Shown here piece by piece: positions 44,312-52,677 of a stretch of 64,000 nucleotides of DNA (positions are counted from its first letter, which is position 1; each line of letters starts with the position of its first letter). The DNA is from Ruegeria sp. A3M17. Its GTDB lineage: Bacteria > Pseudomonadota > Alphaproteobacteria > Rhodobacterales > Rhodobacteraceae. The notes below the pieces were generated by a model that saw only the letters and a list, made by a program, of their open reading frames with translations, did no database searches and was not told the origin of the DNA. Both the position numbers and the translations under genes were made by a program. The stretch is taken from contig NZ_QOCF01000006.1 in the NCBI RefSeq assembly GCF_003318255.1, forward strand, positions 100,787 through 164,786, given 5' to 3'.

Positions 44312-45178
44312 TTAGACTCCGGCAAGCTTCACATCAAACTTTACGTGCAAGAAAGGTTCAGTCATCTTGCCAGAAAGTTCCATGCCTTCGGGAAATTCTG
44401 AAGCCGGCCTTTCAACATAAGTCATCACCAGGTCATCCCGAACACCAAACACTGTATCCTGATCCAAGTACGGATCGTCGTCGGGGAAAATCTCGGTGAC
44501 TAAAGATCGGTGCCCGGGTGCCTTAACGATATAGTGCAGGTGCGACGGTCGCCAAGGATGACGACCGCAGGCGCGCAGGATGTCCCCGACAGGCCCGTCT
44601 GACGGCACCGTGTATTCGACTGGCTTGACGGTCGTGAATGCATACTTACCATCCTCACCCGTGGTCATCAGGCCATGAAAAGAATAGGTGTCCTGTTCTT
44701 CATCCTGGCTTGCATACATTCCATTTGGCGCCGTTTGCCAGATGTCGAGTTCCGCACCGGCAATCGGATTACCCTCAGCATCCCTGATAACGCCCTCGGC
44801 CAGCAGAACCGGCCCCCCGTAGTGACGCTTCATATCACCGCCGAATGGCAGTGGCGGTGCGCCAGAGACGTGGAATGGACCAAGAACAGAGGAGCTTGTG
44901 GCGTCTGGAGTTGAATGGAGCATGTCCACCAGCGATGACAGTCCCAATACGTCCGAGGCGAGCACGAATTCATGCCTGTCTTCGGTTTCTACAGCGGCGC
45001 ACCCCTCCAGAAATGCAATTCCCGTTCGCCATTCGTCATGCGTCAGGTTGGTTTCACGGGCGAAATCGTGGAGGTGCTTGACCAGAGACCCCATGATTTC
45101 ACGCATCCGCGGATCAGTGTCCTTGGACAGGTATCCCATGAACACGTCGGTGATATTGTCTTTGGTGACAGAGCGCAT
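44312..45178 (-). CDS. Intradiol ring-cleavage dioxygenase (hydroxyquinol/catechol 1,2-dioxygenase-like)
   Basis: A 288-residue non-haem Fe(III) dioxygenase. It has the N-terminal helical dimerisation region (ITDVFMGYLSKDTDPRMREI), the family core GAELDIWQTAPNGMY (Fe-ligand Tyr) and GRHPWRPSHLHYIV (His ligands), and a C-terminal FDVKL strand. This length and N-terminus match the catechol/hydroxyquinol 1,2-dioxygenase branch. It cleaves an ortho-dihydroxy ring to a muconate-type acid in the cytoplasm. Preceded by a TRAP transporter and followed by three exported proteins in one operon. Confidence 0.9.
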   Translation of the reverse strand: MRSVTKDNITDVFMGYLSKDTDPRMREIMGSLVKHLHDFARETNLTHDEWRTGIAFLEGCAAVETEDRHEFVLASDVLGLSSLVDMLHSTPDATSSSVLGPFHVSGAPPLPFGGDMKRHYGGPVLLAEGVIRDAEGNPIAGAELDIWQTAPNGMYASQDEEQDTYSFHGLMTTGEDGKYAFTTVKPVEYTVPSDGPVGDILRACGRHPWRPSHLHYIVKAPGHRSLVTEIFPDDDPYLDQDTVFGVRDDLVMTYVERPASEFPEGMELSGKMTEPFLHVKFDVKLAGV

Positions 45179-45188
45179 CTTGGCCTCC

Positions 45189-46493
45189 TTAAATCAGGGC
45201 AAGGCTGAGGATCGGGAACTCGATCAGAATGAACAGAACGATCAGCATCACAAAGGCGAAGGGCAGCGCGCCCATAAACACGTCTTTCAGCGAGATGCGG
45301 TCATCGTTGATCGTGGATTTGATAACAAAGCACGATATGCCTAAAGGCGGAGTCAAAAGGCCGATTTCGGCTCCGACCACGGTGATGATCCCAAACCAGA
45401 TCAGCGACATATCCAGCACTTCGGCCATAGGCAGGAACAACGGGACAACGATCAGGATGATGGATGCTGTATCGAGCAATGTTCCCAAAAAAAGCATCAG
45501 GAGCACGTAAAGCAGCATGATCGACCAGAAGGACGCGGAATTCCCCGCAAGCAGGTCCTGCAACTGGTTGGGCAGCCCCGCCAGTCCCAGCATGCGGCTG
45601 TAGATCGAAGCCGCAGTGATCAGGAACAGGATCGCCGCTGTGATATGACCGGTTTCCAGCAGCGCGTCCCAGAACGCTTTTGGGGACATGGACCTGCGTA
45701 GGACAGCGATGATCAAAGCCACGAAGGCACCGGCTGCTCCTGCCTCGACCGCAGTAAGCCAGCCGGTGTAGATCCCGCCAAGAACGATAGTGATGATGCA
45801 CAGAGTTGGTAGCGTTTTGGACGCAATCTCGCGTCCGGACATCCATTCGGTATCTGCCACGACGCGGCCACCGACGAACGCCGGTGTGAATCGGCCCATG
45901 GCCCAGATCGCGCCGACATAGGCGATCGCCAGCATGATCCCGGGAATGACCCCAGCCAAGAACATGTCCCCCACGGATTGCTCAGCAACAAAGGAATAGA
46001 TGATCAGCATGGCCGATGGCGGGATGATCATACCCAAAACCGAAGACCCGGCCACCACGCCAACAGCAAAGCGTGGGTTGTAATCCTGCGCCATCATCTG
46101 CGGCACCGAGACTTTGGTGAACACCGATGCGGATGCAATGGACGACCCGGTCACGGCGGCAAAGACGGCGTTGGCTCCGACCGTGGCCATTCCAATCCCG
46201 CCTTTGACCTTGCGAAACCGCATGGTCATGACTTCATAAATGTCCCTGCCTAACCCAGCCTTTGAAACGATGAGCCCCATGAAGGTAAACAGCGGGATAG
46301 TCGCGAAGCTATATTCCATCGCGCTGTCGCCGACCGCCACTTTCAGCAGGTTCAGCGCTAGCGTGAAGTTGTCCCGCATCAGCCAGATAGAAACGAACGA
46401 GACGACGCCCAACGCGATGGGAATGTAGACGCCCGCGTAAATCAGGAAAACAATGGCAACGACCGAGATCAGGCCAATCTCAATCGGCGTCAT
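45189..46493 (-). CDS. TRAP transporter large permease subunit (DctM-like)
   Basis: A 434-residue membrane protein with about 12 hydrophobic segments and the DctM motifs VTGSSIASASVFTKVSVPQM, GSSVLGMIIPPSAMLIIYSF and PLGISCFVIKS. It forms the Na+-coupled symport channel with the small subunit. The gene overlaps the small-subunit stop by four bases and lies 10 bases before the dioxygenase gene, which suggests that the transported acid is an aromatic or its product. Confidence 0.93.
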   Translation of the reverse strand: MTPIEIGLISVVAIVFLIYAGVYIPIALGVVSFVSIWLMRDNFTLALNLLKVAVGDSAMEYSFATIPLFTFMGLIVSKAGLGRDIYEVMTMRFRKVKGGIGMATVGANAVFAAVTGSSIASASVFTKVSVPQMMAQDYNPRFAVGVVAGSSVLGMIIPPSAMLIIYSFVAEQSVGDMFLAGVIPGIMLAIAYVGAIWAMGRFTPAFVGGRVVADTEWMSGREIASKTLPTLCIITIVLGGIYTGWLTAVEAGAAGAFVALIIAVLRRSMSPKAFWDALLETGHITAAILFLITAASIYSRMLGLAGLPNQLQDLLAGNSASFWSIMLLYVLLMLFLGTLLDTASIILIVVPLFLPMAEVLDMSLIWFGIITVVGAEIGLLTPPLGISCFVIKSTINDDRISLKDVFMGALPFAFVMLIVLFILIEFPILSLALI

Positions 46494-47041
46494 TCTGCGG
46501 CCTCGTCATGTTCAGGGGTGCGAATAAGTTGCGGACGGTCCTGCGCCGTGACGACCTTGAGCAGGAAGATCACGCAGGCAAGCGCAGTACCGCACGCGAT
46601 GACCAGTTTGACCGGCCACCATGGCAATGTGAAAAGACCGGGCACTCCGAAGTAGTCCTGCGTCTGCCACATGTGTAGGAATTCAGGGAATGTCACATAG
46701 GCGATCAATGCCATGAAGATCGCCGAGATGGCATTGATGATGCGCCTCAGGTTGGCTGTCAGCCCCGGGCGACGATAGTGCAACAGGTTCAGGAACCCGT
46801 CCGAGCGTGTTAACCGATCTACTCTGACCACGTCTGCCAACTGCAGAAAGACGATCATCACGACCGAAAACTGCACCATCTCATAAGTGCCACGCAATGG
46901 GGCTGAAAACAGGCCACGTGCAATAACGTCGACATTCAGAACAACCACCAACGCTAGGACGACGAGAGTACCCAAAGCGTTGGCGGCGATTGCAAGAGAA
47001 TTGGCGACCCGCGACAGGCCAGCAACTGCGGTCTTCAGCAT
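46490..47041 (-). CDS. TRAP transporter small permease subunit (DctQ-like)
   Basis: A 183-residue membrane protein with four hydrophobic segments and the DctQ pattern ALVVVLNVDVIARGLFSAPLRG then YEMVQFSVVMIVFLQLADVV. It joins the DctM-like subunit and interacts with the periplasmic binding protein. 30 bases downstream of the binding-protein gene. Confidence 0.92.
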   Translation of the reverse strand: MLKTAVAGLSRVANSLAIAANALGTLVVLALVVVLNVDVIARGLFSAPLRGTYEMVQFSVVMIVFLQLADVVRVDRLTRSDGFLNLLHYRRPGLTANLRRIINAISAIFMALIAYVTFPEFLHMWQTQDYFGVPGLFTLPWWPVKLVIACGTALACVIFLLKVVTAQDRPQLIRTPEHDEAAE

Positions 47042-47071
47042 GAAAGGCCCCTTTCCCGGATCGCCGGACAG

Positions 47072-48145
47072 TTATTCGGCCGTCCAGTCACGCACTCCGG
47101 TGAAACCGGCGTCTTGAAGCTTGCCAAGATAGGCGGCCAACATCTCTGTGCCCTGTTCACCATTGTCATTCAGTGTCGCGGCCCATTCCTGCGCGACATT
47201 CGGCATGGCGTTTGCCCAGGCAGCGCGGTCTTCGTCTGAAACCTCAACGATCGTTCCACCGGCTTCAACGTAAGCATCGCGTGAAGCAGCAGCCCTGTCC
47301 ATCGCGATACCGGCGACATGGTCACGGTAATCGATGGCAACCGCCGTCAACACCTCTTTGACTTCGTCCGGCAGGCTTGCCCAATAGTCTGCATTAACCG
47401 TGATGGTTTTTGAGTTCACAGCACCCAGATCGGCCTTGAGCATATAGGGCGCCACTTCAGCGATCTTGAACGTCTTCGCAGCTTCGGGCCACAGCATTCC
47501 ACAATCAACCAGACCCGTCTGAAGCATGTTGTAGAAATCGGTCAGACCACCGCGCACACCTGCCGCATCCTTGATGCCTTCGAGATACCGTAAGTTAAGG
47601 CCAGCACCTGCAATCTTGCGACCCTCAAGGTCCGAAACCGAGGCAACCGGTTCCGTGCAGAAAATCTGATAAGTGTCCAGAACAACACCCGTGGCAAGAT
47701 AGACCTGGTTCTGTGCAGCAAACTCGTTCTGCATCGCCGGGTATTCGCGTGCGATTTCATCAACAGCCTTGGCCACCGCACGGGAATCCGATGCTACAAA
47801 GGGTGTCGATCCCGAAATACCCTGGCTGGGCAGCTTCGAGGAATGGAAGATGGTTGTTACGATGCCGATGTCACCAAGGCCCAGCTGGATACCTTCCAGA
47901 ACGCCTTTCGGTTTTACGATTGAACCGCCATAATTCTCTTGCCAGTTCATCTTGTAGTTGCCGGAGTCGGCCAGCCGCTTGTCCACTTCCGGGATGAAGA
48001 AGTTGGTGAACTCCTTCACCCACAATGCCCGGTCTGGGTAGCCATCGATGACGACGGCAGAAATAGTTTCTTCTGCTGCGACGGGCAGCGCCATGACGCT
48101 TGCCAGAGCAGCGCCCATAAGGCTGCGTTTGGTCCAGATTTTCAT
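47072..48145 (-). CDS. TRAP transporter substrate-binding protein (DctP-like)
   Basis: A 357-residue periplasmic protein with a Sec signal (KRSLMGAALASVMALPVAAEE, cleavage near residue 25) and DctP fold (GVLEGIQLGLGDIGIVTTIF, EPVASVSDLEGRKIAGAG). Family members clamp a carboxylate with an Arg; here an Arg in the RKIAGAG/LNLRYL region is the candidate. Substrate not predictable from the sequence; the operon suggests an aromatic or dicarboxylic acid. Confidence 0.9.
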   Translation of the reverse strand: MKIWTKRSLMGAALASVMALPVAAEETISAVVIDGYPDRALWVKEFTNFFIPEVDKRLADSGNYKMNWQENYGGSIVKPKGVLEGIQLGLGDIGIVTTIFHSSKLPSQGISGSTPFVASDSRAVAKAVDEIAREYPAMQNEFAAQNQVYLATGVVLDTYQIFCTEPVASVSDLEGRKIAGAGLNLRYLEGIKDAAGVRGGLTDFYNMLQTGLVDCGMLWPEAAKTFKIAEVAPYMLKADLGAVNSKTITVNADYWASLPDEVKEVLTAVAIDYRDHVAGIAMDRAAASRDAYVEAGGTIVEVSDEDRAAWANAMPNVAQEWAATLNDNGEQGTEMLAAYLGKLQDAGFTGVRDWTAE

Positions 48146-48178
48146 TTCTCTCCTCCCAGAAAGTCGGGCCTTTTGTCT

Positions 48179-48640
48179 TTATTGGTTTGTTTTGACCCAG
48201 TTGACGGTCAGGTCCGTGCCTGCCGCTTCAAATAGTTTTGCGATGGCGCAATACTTGGCTGTCTCTTCGCCCACCCGTGTCAGTTCCTCCTGACTGGCGG
48301 GCGTGTCACACTTCACGGTGAGCTCGATTTCCGGAAACGGAACATCGATCTCCTCCTCCATCAGGACACCGCGCCGATCCAACCTGCATTTCGCGTCGAT
48401 TGTCACCGTGCCAAGATCAATTCCCAACCGGTGCGCATTCTTGTGCCCGATGACATTCGTACAGGCGATCAAGGCTGCCATTGCGGTTTCCGTCGGAGAC
48501 GGACCTAGATTTGTTCCGCCACGTTCGACCGGTTCATCGACAACCACATCAAGATCGCGAATTGGGATCTCGGTACGCGCATGTGTCGGGCATTGAGCTG
48601 TCGTTCGGTAAGTCACGACAGGTTTTACTCTCATAGCCAC
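48179..48640 (-). CDS. OsmC-family protein
   Basis: A 153-residue OsmC/Ohr-fold protein: DEPVERGGTNLGPSPTETAMAALIACTNVIG has the family Pro and the catalytic-type Cys near residue 58. A second Cys occurs in KCRLDRRG and another in VKCDTPAS. Members reduce organic peroxides through Cys pairs or have lost this and act in other ways. In this operon it may detoxify peroxides from oxidative ring chemistry; inferred. Confidence 0.83.
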   Translation of the reverse strand: MAMRVKPVVTYRTTAQCPTHARTEIPIRDLDVVVDEPVERGGTNLGPSPTETAMAALIACTNVIGHKNAHRLGIDLGTVTIDAKCRLDRRGVLMEEEIDVPFPEIELTVKCDTPASQEELTRVGEETAKYCAIAKLFEAAGTDLTVNWVKTNQ

Positions 48641-48652
48641 AGCGTCACCTCC

Positions 48653-49318
48653 TCATGCATAAGTGCAAACCTTTTCGAATGGAAAACGCGGAAGCTTTTG
48701 GAACAGTCCGGTCTCGTCCGCGTAGCCCAGATTGCAAAGAAAGTTCGATTTGAGCGTCGTGCCCGCAAAGAACTCCTCGTCGACGATCTTGTTCGAAAAG
48801 CCTGACATGGCGCCGACGTCCAACCCGACAGCCCGGGCAGCAATCATGAAGTACGCGCCCTGCAGAGTGCCGTTTCGGTAAGCCGTGTCCGCCACGTATT
48901 CGGGTTTGTTTTCAAACAAGGGCCGACGATCTTCGTGTGGGAAAAGAAACGGCAGTTCCTTCCAAAAATCCAAGTCGTAGGCAATGATCGCCGTGACCGG
49001 TGCATCCATCATCTTTGGCACGTTTTTCGGCTTTAGCGACTTGGCAAGCCGTTCTTTGCCTTCAGTGCTTTTCACGAAAATAAAGCGCGCGGGCAACGTG
49101 TTCATGCTGGTCGCGCCATTGATCGTGATGTCATAGATCTCTTCAAGTAGGTCGTCAGAAACAGGCTTGTCGGTCCACGCGTAGTGCGATCTGGATTCGC
49201 GCAGGATCAAGGCGATCGCGTCATCCGACAAGCGTGGAATGCGATCGCGCAGATCGCGATGATCCTGCTGCGCCTTGGCGCGAAGTGCCTCCAGCTCTGC
49301 CCCGGTTGGTGCGCTCAT
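48653..49318 (-). CDS. Nitroreductase-family flavoprotein
   Basis: A 221-residue FMN-dependent reductase of the NfsB/RutE branch: SRSHYAWTDKPVSDDLLEEIYDI at the start and GAYFMIAARAVGLDVGAMSGF in the middle. The RutE/malonic semialdehyde reductase-type subgroup reduces malonic semialdehyde or enals; others reduce nitro groups. The gene overlaps the FAH gene by four bases. Malonyl-CoA genes encoded divergently nearby make a malonate-semialdehyde role tempting, but this is not proven. Confidence 0.85.
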   Translation of the reverse strand: MSAPTGAELEALRAKAQQDHRDLRDRIPRLSDDAIALILRESRSHYAWTDKPVSDDLLEEIYDITINGATSMNTLPARFIFVKSTEGKERLAKSLKPKNVPKMMDAPVTAIIAYDLDFWKELPFLFPHEDRRPLFENKPEYVADTAYRNGTLQGAYFMIAARAVGLDVGAMSGFSNKIVDEEFFAGTTLKSNFLCNLGYADETGLFQKLPRFPFEKVCTYA

Positions 49319-50199
49319 GCTGCGGCCACCTTTGACTTGGAGTCCTTCTCATCGATGATCGGACTGGCGCAGATTCCAATGCCTTCAATTTCGACCTCGA
49401 CGGTTTCACCCGGCTTCAGCCAACGGGGATTGGGTTTTTTGGCGTGACCGACACCCGGTGGTGTGCCCAACGCAATCAGGTCTCCGGACTCCAGAGTGGT
49501 GTATTCCGAAATCGTCGCAATGACCTGACGAACGCCCCAGATCATGTTGGCGGTGTTCGAGCTTTGTAGGATTTCATCGCCCACGCGGCTTTCGATCTTT
49601 AAGCCGGACGCCCCTTCGGGCAGTTCGTCCGGCGTTACGGTGAAAGGACCAATTGCGCCGGTGTCATCGAAGTTTTTGCCAGGCGTCCATTGAACGGTTT
49701 TGCGCTGATAGTCCCGCAGCGACCCGTCGTTGAACACGGTATAGCCAAAGACATAGTCCAGTGCGTCCTCTTCCGAGATATGCCGACCTCGCTTTCCGAC
49801 GATCAGCATAATTTCGGCTTCGTAGTCTAGCTTCTCAGAACAGGCAGGCCGCACCATGGGCTGCCCCGCCGCCATGATCGAGTTTTTCCCACGCATGAAC
49901 AGCGTCGGATACTCCGGAATATCATATCCGCCTTCCTTGATGTGGTCCGTGTAGTTCAACCCCATGCAAATGATCGTGCCGGGCGCGACCACCGGCAATG
50001 CTGGTGTGATAGACGACACAGGCACACTGTCTGCAGCGGCGATTTTGTCAGCCAGTGAGTCGGCCAGCCCAGGCTTGGTTATCAAACCCATCAGATCGGA
50101 ACCGACAGCAGGGTCCAAAGCCGTTAAATTCACTGCGTTTTCACCGTTCACAGCAAAGACCGCAGTGCCTTCCGAGGTTTCTCCCACCAGGTATTTCAT
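49315..50199 (-). CDS. Fumarylacetoacetate hydrolase (FAH)-family protein
   Basis: A 294-residue enzyme of the FAH superfamily. The core CMGLNYTDHIKEGGYDIPEYPTLFMR, the metal-binding DYEAEIMLIVGKRG and the late TPPGVGHAKKPNPRWLKPGE are all present. Members hydrolyse or decarboxylate beta-dicarbonyl ring-cleavage products, or hydrate 2-hydroxy-dienoates. First gene of the ten-gene operon. Starts at 50199 (MKYLVGE) and 50208 (MVKMKYL) are both possible; the shorter is more typical. Confidence 0.88.
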   Translation of the reverse strand: MKYLVGETSEGTAVFAVNGENAVNLTALDPAVGSDLMGLITKPGLADSLADKIAAADSVPVSSITPALPVVAPGTIICMGLNYTDHIKEGGYDIPEYPTLFMRGKNSIMAAGQPMVRPACSEKLDYEAEIMLIVGKRGRHISEEDALDYVFGYTVFNDGSLRDYQRKTVQWTPGKNFDDTGAIGPFTVTPDELPEGASGLKIESRVGDEILQSSNTANMIWGVRQVIATISEYTTLESGDLIALGTPPGVGHAKKPNPRWLKPGETVEVEIEGIGICASPIIDEKDSKSKVAAA

Positions 50200-50240
50200 T
50201 TTCACCATCCATGTCAGTTCGCTTGATTTTTGCCGACTAT

Positions 50241-50269
50241 TTTGCAATATGTCAAATAATATCGATATT
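50241..50269. promoter_or_regulatory. Candidate GntR/FCD operators in the divergent promoter region
   Basis: TTTGCAATATGTCAAA (50241-50256) is an imperfect palindrome (12 of 16 bases symmetric) and AATATCGATATT (50258-50269) a perfect 12-base palindrome. Both lie in the 83-base gap between the FAH and YciI-like genes, and the GntR regulator gene is second in the plus-strand operon. Which site is real is undecided. Confidence 0.5.
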
Positions 50270-50282
50270 TTGGAGATCCGCG

Positions 50283-50669
50283 ATGGTTGCTTGGGCAGAT
50301 TATAAATCAGAAGCGAAAAGCCGAGGCGCACTGGCACTGGAGCTTTATGTTGCACTCAGCACACCGACCAAAGCGCCAGAAGACGTAAAGGCGACACTTC
50401 CGGATCACTTGGCGTATCAGTCGGATCTTGAACGCGCGGGGAAGCTGGCTTTTGCCGGGCCGATGTCGGATGAGACCGGTGAGCATATGCAAGGGGTTGG
50501 CCTGATCATCTATCGCGCTGACAGTCTTGAAGCCGCGCGGAAGCTGGCCGAGGACGACCCCATGCACAAAAGCGGGGCTCGCAGCTTTGTACTTCGGCGC
50601 TGGATGATAAACGAAGGTTCGCTGAACCTTTCAGTTGGTCTATCGACTGGCACGAGCGCCCTCAGTTAA
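50283..50669 (+). CDS. YciI-like (YCII domain) protein
   Basis: A 128-residue protein ending in a YciI fold: HLAYQSDLERAGKLAFAGPM, IIYRADSLEAARKLAEDDPMH and RSFVLRRWMINEG. A short N-terminal extension precedes it. ATG at 50283 has GGAG 9 bases upstream. YciI-type proteins are small ferredoxin-like folds, sometimes dehalogenating or acting as muconolactone-isomerase-like enzymes. Given the dioxygenase pathway across the divergent promoter, a lactone/ring isomerase role is conceivable. Confidence 0.8.
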   Translation: MVAWADYKSEAKSRGALALELYVALSTPTKAPEDVKATLPDHLAYQSDLERAGKLAFAGPMSDETGEHMQGVGLIIYRADSLEAARKLAEDDPMHKSGARSFVLRRWMINEGSLNLSVGLSTGTSALS

Positions 50670-50711
50670 GAGCACTCAAGAGTTTTTGCCGCCAAAAAGG
50701 AACAGTCGGAT

Positions 50712-51377
50712 ATGGACGCCATGCTTGATACCGAGGGCAAAGAGACATCAGCCACTCATGGCGCGTATCGAAGGCTGCGCGAAATGATCCTGACCGGTGA
50801 ATTGCCGCCCGGACAAAAACTTAAGATCGAGCAGCTCCGCGGCCTTCTGAACACCGGCGCAAGTCCAGTTCGCGAGGCTCTTAGCCTTTTGACCTCAGAC
50901 ATGTTGGTTGAACGGATTGACCAGCGCGGGTTCAGGGCTGCGCCCGTGAGCAAGAGTAACTTCGAGGAAATCCTGCTGCTGCGATGCAACCTCGAGGAAA
51001 CCGCGTTGCGCGCCTCCATCGCCAACGCGGATGCGGCCTGGGAGGATCGGCTCGTTTTGCGTCACCACCATATGAAAAAGGCCGGCCAAAATGGGGCACA
51101 CGACTTTGAAGACGCTCACAAAGCGTTTCATATGGCGTTGTTGGACAATTCGAAACTGCCGTTGCTGCTGCGGTATTGCTCGCAGCTATACGATTTGAAT
51201 ATTCGCTACCGCTATCTGGCAGCCGGCGGGTCGAGCTACAAAAAGCGGGACATCGCCGCCGAACATCATCACATTCTGGACGCCGCACTAGATCATGACG
51301 CAGACAACGCGACCAAGCACTTGATCAATCACTACAGTCGAACGGGTGAGTACCTGAGCAGCCAGATGGATTCCTGA
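50712..51377 (+). CDS. GntR-family (FadR/FCD) transcriptional regulator
   Basis: A 221-residue regulator: N-terminal winged helix (YRRLREMILTGELPPGQKLK, TGASPVREALSLLTSD) and an FCD effector domain with metal-ligand-type His residues (HKAFHMAL, LINHYSRT). It is encoded just before the malonyl-CoA decarboxylase gene with two bases between them, as matR is before matAB in rhizobia. It probably controls both this operon and the divergent FAH-to-cytochrome operon. Confidence 0.88.
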   Translation: MDAMLDTEGKETSATHGAYRRLREMILTGELPPGQKLKIEQLRGLLNTGASPVREALSLLTSDMLVERIDQRGFRAAPVSKSNFEEILLLRCNLEETALRASIANADAAWEDRLVLRHHHMKKAGQNGAHDFEDAHKAFHMALLDNSKLPLLLRYCSQLYDLNIRYRYLAAGGSSYKKRDIAAEHHHILDAALDHDADNATKHLINHYSRTGEYLSSQMDS

Positions 51378-51378
51378 C

Positions 51379-52677
51379 ATGCAACGGAATTGGTTTCTGG
51401 GCGATCTATTAAACCAATTGCTGGACCGTCCTGACAAAAGGCGTGGAAAGGATGACAAACGATCCATTGCTGAACTTTGCGAGGCGCTTTTGTCCACAGA
51501 AGGTGAGGTATCAGGCTTCACGCTCGCGTCTACCATTCTTGATCGCTACCAGACCCTGGATGACGCGGGAAAATTGGACTTTTTTGTCTACTTGAATGAC
51601 CAGCTTGAGTTAGACGCAGAAAAACTCGCTGACACGGCGCGCCTCTATGCCAATGATCGAAGTGTCGATCTATATCAAAAGCTTAGTGAATCCGCAGAAC
51701 CAAGGCGGCAAGAGTTATTGCGTCGGCTGAACCAGCCGTCTGGTGCTACGCAAGAACTTGTGGCTATGCGCGTTGATCTGCTGCGCTTTCTCAAACCCAA
51801 CCCCGAACTCAAGCGAACCGATATTGATTTTGTCCATTTGTTGCGAAGCTGGTTCAATCGAGGCTTTCTTGTTCTCAAGCAAATCAGCTGGGATTCGCCT
51901 GCCCGCGTTCTGGACAAGATTGTCGCCTATGAGGCGGTTCACCAGATCAACGATCTGGACGACTTGAGGCGCAGGCTCTACCCACCTGACCGTCGTTGTT
52001 TTGCGTTCTTCCACCCTTCGATGCCCGATGAGCCGCTGATTTTTGTCGAGGTGGCTCTTACAACTGAAATCCCGGGTGCGATCGATACGCTTTTGTCTGA
52101 AGCTCGAGAACCGATTGAAGCCGAGCAGGCAGAGGTCGCGGCGTTCTATTCCATTTCAAACTGCCAAAACGGTTTAGCAGGAATCAGTTTTGGGAATCTT
52201 TTGATAAAGCAGGTTGTGACCGAGCTTTCGCGAGAGCTTCGAGGGCTTGATACCTTTGTGACACTGTCGCCGATACCGGGGCTGAACCGGTGGTTGGCTG
52301 GTGAAACAGAACATCCAGAACACGGACATGCCGCCAGGGCCGTATTAGCAGAAACAGCCGCACCACAGGACGTGCGCGCAATGGCCGCTCGGTACTTGAT
52401 GCTTGCAAAGCGCGAAGATGGGATGCCGCTGGATCCCGTGGCCCGCTTTCATCTGGGCAATGGTGCCGAGCTTCATGAACTGCACGCTGACGCAGATCTG
52501 TCGCCAAACGGGCGCGCCCAATCCGGAGGCGCGATGGTCAACTACCTTTACGATTTGAACAAAACAGAACGTCACCACGAAGAATTCGCGACACATGCCA
52601 CAATCCAAGCCTCGCGTTCAGTTCGTGCGGCTTCGACTGCGGCACTTGCGATCAAGCCAAGGGAAAATACAGCGTGA
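51379..52677 (+). CDS. matA: Malonyl-CoA decarboxylase
   Basis: A 432-residue enzyme matching the malonyl-CoA decarboxylase family: an N-terminal helical bundle (about 1-150), then an acetyltransferase-like C-terminal domain. Signature regions are VHQINDLDDLRRRLYPPDRRCFAFFHPSMPDEPLIFVEVAL and the conserved SISNCQNGLAGISFGNLLIKQ with catalytic Ser/His candidates. It converts malonyl-CoA to acetyl-CoA and CO2 in the cytoplasm. Pairing with the following ligase gene gives the two-step malonate degradation MatA/MatB. Confidence 0.93.
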   Translation: MQRNWFLGDLLNQLLDRPDKRRGKDDKRSIAELCEALLSTEGEVSGFTLASTILDRYQTLDDAGKLDFFVYLNDQLELDAEKLADTARLYANDRSVDLYQKLSESAEPRRQELLRRLNQPSGATQELVAMRVDLLRFLKPNPELKRTDIDFVHLLRSWFNRGFLVLKQISWDSPARVLDKIVAYEAVHQINDLDDLRRRLYPPDRRCFAFFHPSMPDEPLIFVEVALTTEIPGAIDTLLSEAREPIEAEQAEVAAFYSISNCQNGLAGISFGNLLIKQVVTELSRELRGLDTFVTLSPIPGLNRWLAGETEHPEHGHAARAVLAETAAPQDVRAMAARYLMLAKREDGMPLDPVARFHLGNGAELHELHADADLSPNGRAQSGGAMVNYLYDLNKTERHHEEFATHATIQASRSVRAASTAALAIKPRENTA

